From Allolobophora icterica (lineage: Eukaryota > Annelida > Clitellata > Crassiclitellata > Lumbricidae): a DNA stretch of 64,000 nt. Under the pieces are notes generated by a model. It was not told the DNA's origin. It saw only the letters and a list, made by a program, of their open reading frames with translations, and ran no database searches. Both the position numbers and the translations under genes were made by a program. Positions 51,479 through 62,354 of this stretch are shown piece by piece (position 1 is the stretch's first letter; every line of letters begins with the position of its first letter). The stretch is from NCBI GenBank assembly GCA_963556255.1, contig OY744615.1:7078858-7142857 (forward strand), read 5' to 3'.

Positions 51479-53286
51479 CAGTGTCCGATTTGCCGGGGGG
51501 TAAGGGGGTTGGACCCCAGCTTCTTGTTTTGACCCCCGCGCTTCTAGCCTTTGGCTGACCCCCTCAAATTTATTAGCCACAGTGCTAAACCAACCGACTC
51601 CAATACTGCCTAGTAATTCAGTAATTATTTATTATCTGCAGTCGGTACCCTTGTGTAGGTTGATATTGTGATACACTTTTTAAGAATTAGGTTATCCTTT
51701 GACAGGCTCTGAGACGATACAACAACTTGGCATCTACAGCTGTTGAGAGATGATCTTACTTTAACTCAAACTGAGGTCGTCTACTGTTGTAGGCAGAAGC
51801 AGGGTATAGAGATAGGGCCTATTTCACAGGGCATGACCTCGGGGCTCGGTCCACATACAGCAGACAACGTATGGACAGAAGCCCGTGCTCAAGCCAGCAC
51901 CCTCAGGCATATCGGCTCCAAAGCCACTAGCATCCAGTTGTGGGGTAAAGGTCTTCCGTGGGTATTCTGTCTGAGATCCAGCACTCGCTGGGGCTTTTGA
52001 CCTCGAGTGACCTACAATTCACATCTATATCAGTCCACACTCCACAGCTGTATAGACTGTCATTTCTGTGCTGGTAGCGGCTTTGAGACCTATAGGATTC
52101 GACCTTTATATCATACAGTCAGAATTTGCAACTCAGTATTACATCATACATGATATAATTTGAAATGTCGCAGTAATTTCAGCCGACAGATATGAATCGA
52201 AGTTTAGATCGACATAAGGCCACTAATCAGCCTAGTGACTTTCAAAAACGCAAGTTAAGTAAAAAAAAGCACATCTCAAAATGAGAGAGTACTTGGAAAG
52301 ACGCTTACTGCTTTCCTTAAGCAACAGATCTAAGTACATCTTCTCTCACGTGGACGATGGCAAAAATGCAGGCTCATAATTCCTGGTGTCACTGGCGATA
52401 CTGCAGTTGTTGTCGAACAGTTCAACAACGTTCCCGCTCAGTTGGGTCTCACTCTGTTGTGGAATAGCAGAATATATTCAAACAAGAGCACGTCATCAAA
52501 ACGCATGTCTCCTACTAATTATGGTCGAACGCCAGAAGCTGCAACATAATTCAGGAGCAGTTCATGTACCAATTAATACTCGACAAATGTGTTAAAAGTT
52601 CATTTGACCTAATTAACTTACTCAAGCTATCTGCTTTTAGTTTGAAGGTCCCGGTTACGGCTTACCTCTAGTTTTTGTTTGTTTGTATGTATCAACAACT
52701 TCTGTTAAAAACTGGCTAAGAATTTTAAAGCTTATCCTTTTGTTTTGTATTTGAGAAATTAATGTTTACCTATTAATATAATAGAAGACACTTTATTTAG
52801 GCTATAAGCAAAATGACGTTCCCAATTTATTTTCATTTATATATTTTAAATTGAAAAAAAAATTCATACATTGCCCTTAACACGCAATTGCATGTATGAG
52901 TCAGTATGACATGTTTTAACCGTTGGTATGCGGGTTGTCCCTGTTGAAGACTGTGCATCGGCAAAGGCAAGAAATCCGCTGCAGAAGGGGCCCCACTATA
53001 TTGGGCGCCCATGGGCCCACCGCCCTAAAAACGGCCCTGTTTCCTATTAGTAGGCTACTTTAGCTAAAACTCCAACTGAAAACACATCTTTTTTACCAGT
53101 TCAGTTCAAAAGTTTCCCGCTACTTTAGCTAAAACTCCAACTGAAAACACATCTTTTTTATCAGATCAGTTCAAAAGTTTCCCCCCCCCCCACATGTCAA
53201 ACAAGATAGCCGCCAGTCTGTTTGGCTTAGTCATTTTTATATAGATATCCGACCCCCCTGCTTCTTTTTTGACAAATCGGACCCTG
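51479..53286. mobile_element. Possible non-autonomous DNA element
   Basis: The left CAGTGTCCGATTTG and right CAAATCGGACCCTG ends form a near-perfect 13-14 bp inverted repeat, followed inward by G- or C-runs. No matching 8-bp flank and no transposase. The internal sequence includes the tandem duplication at 53055-53181 and a GATAGCCGCC word seen in the MITE at 32927. Extent uncertain; it may be a composite. Confidence 0.35.
53055..53181. repeat. About 65-bp tandem duplication
   Basis: CTACTTTAGCTAAAACTCC ... TTCAAAAGTTTCCC occurs twice in direct succession with two differences. Confidence 0.88.
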
Positions 53287-53324
53287 CAGTTATGCACACT
53301 ATCTGTTTTTCCATTTTACTGTAT

Positions 53325-56300
53325 TAACCATAACCATAACCATAACCATATATTTTATTGATTTCCATCAAAAGCAGCAGATAGTGTGAACAAACACAAA
53401 TTCAGCAATTGAGGAAAACAATGGGAACAGAAAAAACCCTAAAGGGAACAAGTCCCGGCTAGCAGGGTCACCCATTCATCATATATTGTGCAGTGGCAGA
53501 AGTTAATATAATGTTATTGTATTCTTTTTTTTATCTATGACAAGCCTTAACTAGTTAACTAACATGCACAGTTGTACAAACAGAAATTAGCATGTCGTAC
53601 CACAGTCGATCAAGTAAGCACGTAGTCTACGTTTAAATAGGTTAAAATTGATTAGACATCGTAAGTCTTTGGGAATATTGTTCCAGGCACGCGGTCCGGC
53701 ACTTCTAATTGAAAATTTCCGAGTATTAGTACGAGAGTATACAGGTCTATAGTTTGCTGAGGAGCGCACAGCATAGGGATTGGTTTCAGATGTAAGTTTA
53801 AAATAATCATTAAATGATGAAGGTAGTTGGTTATACGTATATTTGTGCATAAATTCATTGGTTTGCTGTATGGTTATTTGTTCAAGTCTTAGAATGCGTG
53901 TTTGCCGGTATGCCGAGTCGATAGGAGAATGCACTGGATAATGTTGCGAGTGATTGGTTATGATACGAAGAGCTCTATTTTGAAGAATATTTAATCGTTT
54001 TAACCTTATTGCGTAGTTAGAAGCCCATATCATATTGCAGTAGGTGAGGTATGGATGGACAATGGAATAATATAGACTAACACGTATGTGGGTGGGCAAC
54101 AGGTAAGCAATTCGGGATAATATGCCTACATTCTTGGCAACTTTTAGCGAGATATTTTCAATGTGATCGTTCCATTTTAAGAATTGGTCAACATAGACAC
54201 CAAGGAATTTCACAGAGACCGCCTGCGGTATTGGAATATTATTCAAAGTAATAGGGTCACTAGGCACTATTGTCTGTTTGCGATGGGAGCGGAATAAAAC
54301 ATAATTCGTCTTACTTATATTGAGGGATAACTTGTTCGTTTTAAACCAATCATATACTTTGTTAAGCTCTTGGTTCATTAATGAGAATAGTATATCAAGC
54401 GATTTATGCGATGCGAAGATATTCGTATCATCCGCAAAAAGCAGAAAGTGTAAAAAGGGGGAAGCACCAGGCAGGTCATTAATAAACAAGAGGAAAAGGA
54501 GAGGGCCAAGAATCGATCCTTGTGGGACCCCATATTTAATTAATTTTAATCTAGACAAGAATCCATTGCATAGAACCTGTTGGTGTCTATTGCTTAAGTA
54601 GCTTTGAAACCAGTCTAATGCCGTCCCACGTATACCCATACACTCGAGCTTGGCTAGTAGTATTTTGTGGTCTACCGTGTCGAAAGCCTTAGCAATATCG
54701 ATAAAGACTCCTAATGTATATTCATTACGGTCGATTGCAGCAGATATGTTGTCCTGTATGTTGAGTAGAGACATCATAGTTGAATGATTAGGTTGAAACC
54801 CATGTTGCATAGCATAGATGATATTCTTTTTGTTTATATAGTCGTATAGGCGATTGTACATTGCTTTTTCAAAAAGTTTAGAAAAATATGGTAAGATGGA
54901 AATCGGCCTATAATTAGCTGCGTCTTCTTTACGACCTTGTTTAAATATTGGAGTAACTTTCGCTATTTTTATCGCAGATGGAACAATTCCAGCATTTAAG
55001 GAACAATTAATAATTGCCGATAAGGGAGCAGCAATGTGATGGAGTACTGGGGTAATCAAGCTCGGGTTGACACCGTCAGGCCCCGTGCTATGAGTAGATT
55101 TCAGATTATGAGCTATTGTCATTATTTCGTCCGGTGTGGTTGGGAAAACTGCAAATGAATTCAAACTTGATGGCTTAAGGTAAGAGGCAACTGAGTTTTC
55201 AGAAGTTGGTATTTTATCTACAAGTTCTTGAGCTATACCAGTAAAATAGTTATTAAGCGCTTCAGCTATCTGCTCACCTTGGGTTACTTTAGTGCCATTG
55301 ATTATTAAACATTTTACCAGTGTGTCCGAAGTTTTCTGATTAATTATTGTTTTAATGGTCTGCCAAGTCTGTTTAATATCATTACTACATTTAAGGAATT
55401 CCAGTTCGTAATAAGTCTTCTCAGCTTTGTTTCGAAGCGTTTTAAATTTATTCCTATAAACTGTAAACTTATTCTTATTTTCGATAGTGGGAGTCTTGAT
55501 AAATTTTTTGTATAGTTTCGATTTCGTTTTGCATGATTTCAAGAGACCGGGTGTCATCCAGGGCTTTTTACATATCTTCGAGGGTTTGATTTTAGTTAGT
55601 TTTAATGGAAAGGCAGAGTCATAGCTACGTTTAACAATGGAGAAGAATCTGTTATAAGCAGTATCCGGATCTGTGCTGGTAATCGAATCCGTAATGCAGG
55701 ACCAGTCAATTTCAGCCAATAGCTTACTAAAATACTGTTTAGAGGCTTCATCAATGTGTCGGGTGAGCTTAGTAACAGGATCCTTATAAACTTTAGGTTT
55801 AAGGTCAATCCAGGTTATGATCGGGAGATGATCCGATATATCTTCAATGACAATGGCAGAATCAATAATTTTTGTAATTCGGTTTGAAAATATGTTGTCT
55901 ATTAAAGTTGCAGATGTAGTAGTGACTCGCGTAGGTTGAGTGATTAGCGGTAGAAGATGATGAGAAGACATAATATCCACAAAATTATTTGTTGGTGCAT
56001 GGTTATTGAATTTAAGCAAGTCAATATTAAAATCACCCAATATATACATTTCTTTATTTTTGGCTGATAATATTGATACTAGTTGAGTGCATTCGTAATT
56101 GAACTCCTCTAGTTGTTGTCCAGGAGGCCTGTAGATTACCCCTAGTATAATATAAGAGCCATTGATCTGAGGAATACGAAGAAACAATGATTCATAGGTA
56201 GTATGAGAGAGAGTTTCAGTTGGCATACTATATTTCTGATAGGTTATTTGCTTATTAACGAAGAATCCTACACCTCCCCCTCGATCACTTTTCCTACACT

Positions 56301-57000
56301 GGAATTCAAAGTGGTATCCTGGGATATAAGTCAAAGTTGCATTGGCATCCTCTAGCCAAGTTTCAGTAACTGCCAAGATATCAACTGATAGCTGGGCTAG
56401 CAAGTTCTCAATGGATGGAAGCTTAGTGGTTATACTACGACAGTTAATGTGCATTAGAGAAAAGAGTTGTTCCTTGCTTGAGTGCAGCGCCTGTAAAGAA
56501 GTAGGAGTTTTATAAGTAGAATCAGCGGGAGGGGCAGTGAAGTAATTTACATCAGGGTCCAGGTCGAAATTGTTAAGTAAGAGACGGGTGTCTGTTGTAT
56601 CAGTATATAATTCAAGTCTCGGCCCTTCCCTTAGACGGCGAGTAGTGAGATGGCCATTCGTTGAGTCAAGCAAACAGTCTTTAAATTCGTCGTCGTCAAT
56701 TATATGGTTGAATGGAAGTAGTTGAGACGTACAACCTATACAGTAACGTGAAACTATACTAGACTGTGACAGCGTGTCTGATATGCAATCAGTGGGCCCA
56801 TCACAAAGTACACATTTAATTCTTTCATACAAGTTAAAGGAACTGTGCATGCCTAAACTATCCTTAACTAAATTATCTCTGGGTAAAATTCCACCAGAGA
56901 TCATAACACAACAAAGCACAAAAGAAAAACAAAAGAACGGCCCGAGCAAATCCAACATCGTAAATAATCTTTGTAGAGTATTAAGAAAGTAACAGATGAC
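53325..57000 (-). mobile_element. CR1-type non-LTR retrotransposon with intact ORF2
   Basis: The minus-strand element ends in TTTTATTGA-complement sequence and an (ATGGTT)n tail (53325-53351). It carries one uninterrupted endonuclease-reverse transcriptase ORF. The 5' boundary is not resolved. No ORF1 attached to it was found, because the ORF1 at 57639-58307 ends in another family's tail. Confidence 0.85.
53587..56958 (-). CDS. CR1-type ORF2: endonuclease-reverse transcriptase
   Basis: 1123 aa, open throughout. The ATG at 56958 may be upstream of the true start. An N-terminal Cys/His cluster (CVLCDGPTDC, YCIGC; about 48-75) is followed by an APE-type endonuclease from about residue 168: HINCRS, AVTETWLE, ILGDFNIDL, LIDNIFSN and ISDHLPI, all catalytic positions present. 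The RT has NYRPISILPYFSK, motif A IAKAFDTVDH, GVPQGSILGP, FADDTNIF and a C-terminal AGPRAWNNIPKDL. The product nicks DNA and copies its own RNA at the nick. An intact frame of this length suggests recent activity. Confidence 0.93.
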   Translation of the reverse strand: MLDLLGPFFCFSFVLCCVMISGGILPRDNLVKDSLGMHSSFNLYERIKCVLCDGPTDCISDTLSQSSIVSRYCIGCTSQLLPFNHIIDDDEFKDCLLDSTNGHLTTRRLREGPRLELYTDTTDTRLLLNNFDLDPDVNYFTAPPADSTYKTPTSLQALHSSKEQLFSLMHINCRSITTKLPSIENLLAQLSVDILAVTETWLEDANATLTYIPGYHFEFQCRKSDRGGGVGFFVNKQITYQKYSMPTETLSHTTYESLFLRIPQINGSYIILGVIYRPPGQQLEEFNYECTQLVSILSAKNKEMYILGDFNIDLLKFNNHAPTNNFVDIMSSHHLLPLITQPTRVTTTSATLIDNIFSNRITKIIDSAIVIEDISDHLPIITWIDLKPKVYKDPVTKLTRHIDEASKQYFSKLLAEIDWSCITDSITSTDPDTAYNRFFSIVKRSYDSAFPLKLTKIKPSKICKKPWMTPGLLKSCKTKSKLYKKFIKTPTIENKNKFTVYRNKFKTLRNKAEKTYYELEFLKCSNDIKQTWQTIKTIINQKTSDTLVKCLIINGTKVTQGEQIAEALNNYFTGIAQELVDKIPTSENSVASYLKPSSLNSFAVFPTTPDEIMTIAHNLKSTHSTGPDGVNPSLITPVLHHIAAPLSAIINCSLNAGIVPSAIKIAKVTPIFKQGRKEDAANYRPISILPYFSKLFEKAMYNRLYDYINKKNIIYAMQHGFQPNHSTMMSLLNIQDNISAAIDRNEYTLGVFIDIAKAFDTVDHKILLAKLECMGIRGTALDWFQSYLSNRHQQVLCNGFLSRLKLIKYGVPQGSILGPLLFLLFINDLPGASPFLHFLLFADDTNIFASHKSLDILFSLMNQELNKVYDWFKTNKLSLNISKTNYVLFRSHRKQTIVPSDPITLNNIPIPQAVSVKFLGVYVDQFLKWNDHIENISLKVAKNVGILSRIAYLLPTHIRVSLYYSIVHPYLTYCNMIWASNYAIRLKRLNILQNRALRIITNHSQHYPVHSPIDSAYRQTRILRLEQITIQQTNEFMHKYTYNQLPSSFNDYFKLTSETNPYAVRSSANYRPVYSRTNTRKFSIRSAGPRAWNNIPKDLRCLINFNLFKRRLRAYLIDCGTTC

Positions 57001-57569
57001 ATAGCAAATGCATTTTGGGCATCATCACGTCATTTATAGGAAAAATCTATCAAATCGGAAGGCAAGAAAACTGTTAAATTGATCAAATCTAATATAGAGT
57101 TAGTTAAAATCAAGTAAGTGAGTATCAGGTCATTAGCTAATTGTAAAGGTACCAGCGGGGCAAGGTAAGGCGGAGATGAAGAAACTGAGCATAATTAGAA
57201 ATAAACTGAAGCAAACTGAAACAATAAATTGGGTTACAAACTGTAACCTTAAGTTAAACAAGTTTACTGAACATCAATCACATAGGCCTTCATTGGCAAC
57301 ACAAAAAGTTATCAATGGGAACTATTGTCAGAATGTAAGTTTTGTTATAGTTTCTTGCTGAGGTTCAGTCCCAAGTGGTCCGTAGGCCTAGCTCATAGAA
57401 ATAAACAAAGTCGTACAGACTCACAGAAAGCGATCAAGTTCCTCGATACGGGTGATTCTTTCAGGTCGTGCGTTAGGTGAGTCAGTGAGTTTGATGTATA
57501 CGAATCCGTTTGCCGTCCAGGTAGAGAGAATCTTTTTCTCTCGGACAAGTTTTCTTGTCAGGGCGTGAA

Positions 57570-57570
<1 letters not shown>
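57001..57570. other. No gene seen
   Basis: AT-rich sequence between two retroelements. It may be the 5' UTR of the CR1-type element. Confidence 0.35.
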
Positions 57571-57601
<31 letters not shown>

Positions 57602-58640
57602 TATCCTTTATTAATCCAACTGCTAACCGCATTTTGGTTTACACATGTATATTCGTCTTCGTAAGATTCTCATTGATGAACACCGAACCATGAGTTTGGC
57701 CAAGATGAGTCTGGGACATGTCGTGGCGAAGGTTCCTCTTTGCCATAAAGACTAGGTTCCGCATACGTAGCGAGGTAAACTTGACCATGAGTGGCCGACA
57801 TTTGTTCGCCCCTTTCTGCGGAAGACGGTGAACATAGGATATGTCAGATCCTGATGTGTTTAATTTGAGATTGGTCTGGCAGAGATTCAGAACCGCTTCG
57901 ATAGTGCCTTGATTGAGTTCCTCCCGTCGCTGACCATATGAATGTTCGCTTGTAGAAGGAAAGGAGTGGGGAATTTCTGGAAGGCCATGGATGATAAGTG
58001 AGTCCAAGCGATCATTGTTTTCCAGAACCTCCAGACGTTGCTTAAGGGATCTGTTTTCTTCCTCAAGAGTAGTCACCTTCTCAGTTGTAGTAGTATTGAT
58101 TTTCCCCGATTGTTCCACGGTTAGTGTCTTGATAAGTTGTTCCATGGACGCTGCGAGAGTTGAAGTAAATTTGTCGATGATTTTCTCAATTATCGGTGTT
58201 AGACGAACCTCAAGTATGCTGATTATACGGTCGTCCTGAATAACGTCCACTAGGTCGTCTACTTTGATCGACTTCTTCGACATATTTAGGTTGTTTAAGT
58301 GTCGCAAATCGTGTAAAACAAGTCCTGACAGATGAAGACTGAAGTCACAGGCAAAAATTCGTTAGCTTAACTCAGTAACGTTAATAATGATGAAAACTAG
58401 CTCGGTGCCGCCCACCGTTGTGTTGACTCGCCCACCGTTGAATTACCTCGCCGCCAACTCGATCGATTTCTTCGATATATTAATGCATTTAGGTATTACA
58501 AATCGCGTAAAATAAGTCCTGACGGATGGATACTGAATCCATAGGCAAAGAAATCGCTAATTTCAATCCCGTAGCTTTAATAACGACGAAATTTGCTCAA
58601 CGCCGTTCATTGTTGTGTTAACTCGCCACCATCTTGGAAC
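57571..58640 (-). mobile_element. ORF1-only non-LTR derivative
   Basis: ORF1 (57639-58307) runs directly into a 3' tail, CCAACTGCTAACCGCATTTT...GTTTACAC plus GTATATCC and (GTAA)n at 57571-57600 on the plus strand. The tail is nearly identical to the tail of the RT element at 40101-40165. No RT lies between them. The 5' end carries two diverged copies of a roughly 185-bp unit (58266-58448 and 58459-58636). Confidence 0.75.
57639..58307 (-). CDS. Non-LTR ORF1 protein (coiled coil + RRM-like), C-terminally shortened
   Basis: 222 aa from ATG 58307; a second ATG at 58283 (MSKKSIKVDD) is equally plausible. A helical region with a coiled coil (VTTLEEENRSLKQRLEVLEN, about 82-101) leads into an L1/Tx1-like RNA-binding module (LIIHGLPEI, DISYVHRLPQKG, RPLMVKFTSLRMRNLVFMAKRNL). 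The C-terminus stops just after INENLTKT, where such proteins normally continue, because the sequence joins the 3' tail. It would bind its RNA as a trimer in the family. It is probably truncated rather than complete. Confidence 0.75.
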   Translation of the reverse strand: MRHLNNLNMSKKSIKVDDLVDVIQDDRIISILEVRLTPIIEKIIDKFTSTLAASMEQLIKTLTVEQSGKINTTTTEKVTTLEEENRSLKQRLEVLENNDRLDSLIIHGLPEIPHSFPSTSEHSYGQRREELNQGTIEAVLNLCQTNLKLNTSGSDISYVHRLPQKGANKCRPLMVKFTSLRMRNLVFMAKRNLRHDMSQTHLGQTHGSVFINENLTKTNIHV

Positions 58641-58654
58641 ATCAAGGATTGAGG

Positions 58655-59800
58655 ATGAACAGGACTTCATATGTACAACCTCTTCATCTGTGTGCACTTC
58701 TGTGGTAAAATCTAAGAATGTGAAACAGTTGTTTTTCAATCCTGCAGAACATTGTGAGGACGGACTTTCATTTTGATGGATCCTAATGTTGATGCAGACT
58801 TAAGTTTCTATAGTAATGCTTGTCACCATTCAAGTCAGGTTTCAGATATTGAACAGGTTGCATCATCTGTTTCACAGCTGCAGCATAAGGACAACTTTTC
58901 TTTAATTCACTTGAACTGCAGGATTTTGTTTTATAAATTGTCTGATATTCAATTGCTAGTTGAACGAACAAACGCAACTGTTGTAGCTGTTTCGGAAACA
59001 TGGTTGAATTCTAATCTTGTGCCTAGTGTGGTGGTTTCAGGTTACAGCTGTGCAGTGCTTTTTTCTAGAAAAAAGGTTCCGGAACTGAACAATAGGTTCC
59101 GGAACTGAACAATTATGGAAGGACTGAAATCCCGAGAAAAAGAGGATTGGCGGTGGGAGTGGTCTCAATAAACACTGAAAACTGTTCACAACACTTACAT
59201 TAAATTAAAATAACTGAATTATTGTTTTTATTATTAAATTAAATTAATAATTTTTATTAGCTGAAAAAATGTTCCGGAACGCCGTTCCGGCACGTTCCGA
59301 CTGAAAAAAGCACTGCATCTGTGTATCCAGATGCAGAGAGGGTCTTGGGTGGGGTTGTTGGATTTCTTATAAAAGAAAATATCTCCTACGAGGAATTAGG
59401 GTAGATTGGACACTAGCGGGGCACAACACTTTTGAATCTATGTTATTAAAATTGCACTAGGACAAAAGAAAAGATATAGTTGGTGTTGTATATCGCCCAC
59501 CTGGACACTGTGTGGATGACTTGAACACTGACATTGATTGCATTCTTTCAAAGTTAAATGGTTTTAGTGGTAATGTATTGCTAGCTGGCGATTTTATCAT
59601 TGATCTTCTTAAATTTGATGCACATTCGTCCACCCTCCCATTTTTCGATATCGTGACTTCATACCAGTTAGTGCCTGCAATACTTCGGCCAACAAGAATT
59701 ACGCCATTCTCAGCCAGTATCGTTGATTATATTTTTTTAAATTTTCATTCTAGCAGCCAAGGAATTATTCATTTTGGTAACGGACTTGTCAGATAATTTG
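58655..59800 (+). pseudogene. CR1-type endonuclease fragment, split by a MITE
   Basis: 58773-59050 encodes the start of an APE-like endonuclease (FSLIHLNCRI, VVAVSETWLNSN, VVSGYSC). After the MITE, coding resumes at 59330 (VLGGVVGFLIKENIS) and continues through VGVVYRPPGH, LLAGDFIIDLLKFD, PTRITPFSASIVDYIF and VTDLSDN at about 59790. Several stops and frame changes occur, and no RT follows. Confidence 0.75.
59053..59315. mobile_element. hAT-type MITE
   Basis: 263 bp with ends CAGTGCTTTTTTC and GAAAAAAGCACTG. Flanks CAGCTGTG (59045-59052) and CATCTGTG (59316-59323) match at 7 of 8. Two tandem GGTTCCGGAACTGAACAAT units lie near the left end. It interrupts the endonuclease fragment. Confidence 0.9.
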
Positions 59801-59953
59801 TTAAGTAAATAGTCATGTTCTGTGCCGATCTCCATCCCGTGAAGCACTCCAAACCTATCACTACCAGCAGGAGGCTGGAGACAATTGTGTGTAGGCAGAC
59901 CAGCATTTAACCTGGTGTGAGCATATTGCACACATATCTAGGAAAATTGCAAC

Positions 59954-60147
<194 letters not shown>

Positions 60148-60200
60148 TGAAGGATTCTGTATTCAGAAGGCTACATGCCTAGAAACGTTCTAACGGAATC
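60148..60200 (+). repeat. TA-associated repeat unit
   Basis: GAAGGATTCTGTATTCAGAAGG and ATGCCTAGAAACGTTCTAAC, near-identical to 4127-4178. Confidence 0.8.
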
Positions 60201-60593
60201 ATACTGTGTGCAGTTAAAGCATATTTTACTTAGTGGACACGAATTTCAAACATTCAAAATTGATGCCCTACAAATACTGAGCAATATTTTTATTAATAAT
60301 TATCGAAGTGCTCAGACTAAACAAATAATTAGTTAATCTTAATTTTGGTTAATCATTAATATTTTAGTCCATGAAACATTTCAGCAGTGTGTTAAACTTC
60401 TTACTCCTGACGTAAAACTTTAAAAAACAAAATTGCATGTCAAACATGACTGTCATTCATAAAAATAAAACATTATGTATATTTTAGGCTTATTGTCAAA
60501 TTCTAATTCACATACTATACTAAATTCGCTATAAACTATGAATTATGAAATGCGCGTTCACATAGTAAATCTAAACTTTTTCGTAGCAATATA
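60201..60593. other. No gene seen
   Basis: AT-rich, no ORF or repeat boundary recognised. Confidence 0.4.
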
Positions 60594-60702
60594 TACGTAA
60601 CGCTGTGATGGGTGGGTGGGTGGGTGGGTGGGTGGGTCTATGGAAACGTTACAAAGCGTAACAGGGTGGGTGGGTCAAAAACGGCCATTTCGGCGTTACG
60701 TA
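60594..60702. mobile_element. Mini inverted-repeat element with GGGT array
   Basis: Perfect 10-bp ends TACGTAACGC and GCGTTACGTA enclose a (GGGT)n run of six or more units at about 60609-60637 and a second short GGGTGGGT near 60665. 109 bp, non-coding. Confidence 0.6.
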
Positions 60703-60872
60703 ATTATACATTCCTTTAAACTCCTGATCAGAGACGAAGAAATTTTATATCCCATATTCTGTTCGAAAGACAATTAAATGCCTCTCATTCCACATTCATA
60801 AATAAAATAATGTGTTCAACTGGACGTTACTCTGCACCCTAATGCGGTCTGCCATTTAGGATTTCAATAAAA

Positions 60873-60874
<2 letters not shown>

Positions 60875-60914
<40 letters not shown>

Positions 60915-60945
60915 TATAAGGATTTTGTAATCAGAAGGCAATTAT
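60875..60945. repeat. (TA)n plus shortened repeat unit
   Basis: A TA run to 60912 is followed by ATAAGGATTTTGTAATCAGAAGGC, a truncated relative of the units at 4125 and 60148. Confidence 0.65.
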
Positions 60946-61029
60946 TTTTAAGTAAATGAATTCTAATAGTGGGCAAAAGATGCAACTTAGGTAGGAAAAG
61001 AAACACACCAAATATTTTAAATTTCAAAT

Positions 61030-62100
61030 GACATCTTCTGCCCTCTACCGTCGAAGCAATATTTCAACGTGATTAACCTAATATCACAATGGATGTCATT
61101 CAATCTCCTCTGCCTTAACCTTTCCAAGACAGAATTCATAATCCTAAGCCTTCCTCATCATATAAAGAAAAGCCCTAATCCTTCCATACACCTATCGACT
61201 AACTCATCGTTTCTTAACTTTCACATCGGACCCCCGTCCATTACTTGTGATCCACACCTCTCCTTCTCTAACCACATCTCCAACCTGTCGCGCTCCTGCT
61301 TCAGGCACATTTGTGACCTTCGTCGCATTCGGTCCAAGATCGACCTTAAAACTGCTTCTGCCATTGTTACCTCTATTGTTCACTGATTACAGCAATTCCC
61401 TCTTCCTCAACCTTGAATCCACCCAAGTGAAGCGTCTGCAACTTATCCAAAAGTCACTAGCCAGGGCTGTCACGAGAATGCCCAAACATCATCATTTCAC
61501 TCTCATCCTCAAATTATTACATTGGCTGAAAATCCGAGAGTGAATCCACTTCAAAGTCCAATCACTAACCCATGACTCTCTACAGTATATTCAGCCAAAG
61601 TACCTCCGTGGTCTTTTCACCATCCAGGCAACCCGCTCCAACCGATCCTCCTATTTCAGTCTTTCTCGATCTCCGGTCACTACTCATCTCAAGTTCTCCA
61701 ACCCAAACATATCCAACAGAGCACTACGCCTCTGGAACGATCTCCCCTTGAATTCCCCAGATTCTTGGTTCCTCCATCATCATTCCAACCCATCCTCCAT
61801 CCTTCTCCTCATGTTCCTTTATCTATCTCCGGGATTTCCACTCCAAACTGAAGTCTCACCTTTTCAAGTAGGGCCTACTCCTACCCTGACTCATTTGATC
61901 CTCTGCCTTCCAATTCTTCTCGCCCTAAATGACACCCGCTTTCACAGCTGCTCTGCCTCCTCTCTTGATCTCCCCCCCCCCAAACCAGACTCGGACCTCT
62001 TTTGGATTACTCTCTGGAAAACCCCCTCAACACTCACAGTCGTATGCTGGCGCATCCTGCTTGAACAGAGCTTTGGTAGTTCTTTCGTTCTCTCCTAATT
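61030..62100 (+). mobile_element. L2-type non-LTR RT C-terminal remnant
   Basis: 61069-61386 encodes the post-YADD RT region (ISQWMSFNLLCLNLSKTEFI, HIGPPSITCDPHLSFSNHI). A frame change follows, then YSNSLFLNLESTQVKRLQLI, LILKLLHWLKIRE and the terminal ALRLWNDLPLEF (about 61720). Multiple frameshifts. Confidence 0.75.
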
Positions 62101-62144
62101 TTCTTTCTTTCAGTAATGTCGCTGCATTCATTAGGCGTTACAAT

Positions 62145-62346
62145 CATAGACGTAATTTGTGGGGGGAACGAGGGGTAACCTTACCCCCACGCCACGTTTT
62201 GGGCTGTGGTACCGTACCCCCACTTTATGAGCAATGTCAATCAATATTTTATTATTTTTGCCTTCCCAGAGATCGTAGTCAACGCCTTGCTTCCTGTATG
62301 TAAGAAATTGGTACCCCCCACTTTATAGACCAAAGTTACGCTTCTG
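62145..62346. mobile_element. hAT-type MITE
   Basis: Ends CATAGACGTAA and the complement of CAGAAGCGTAA. Perfect 8-bp flanks GTTACAAT (62137-62144, 62347-62354). Internal ACCCCCAC words, non-coding, 202 bp. Confidence 0.8.
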
Positions 62347-62354
62347 GTTACAAT

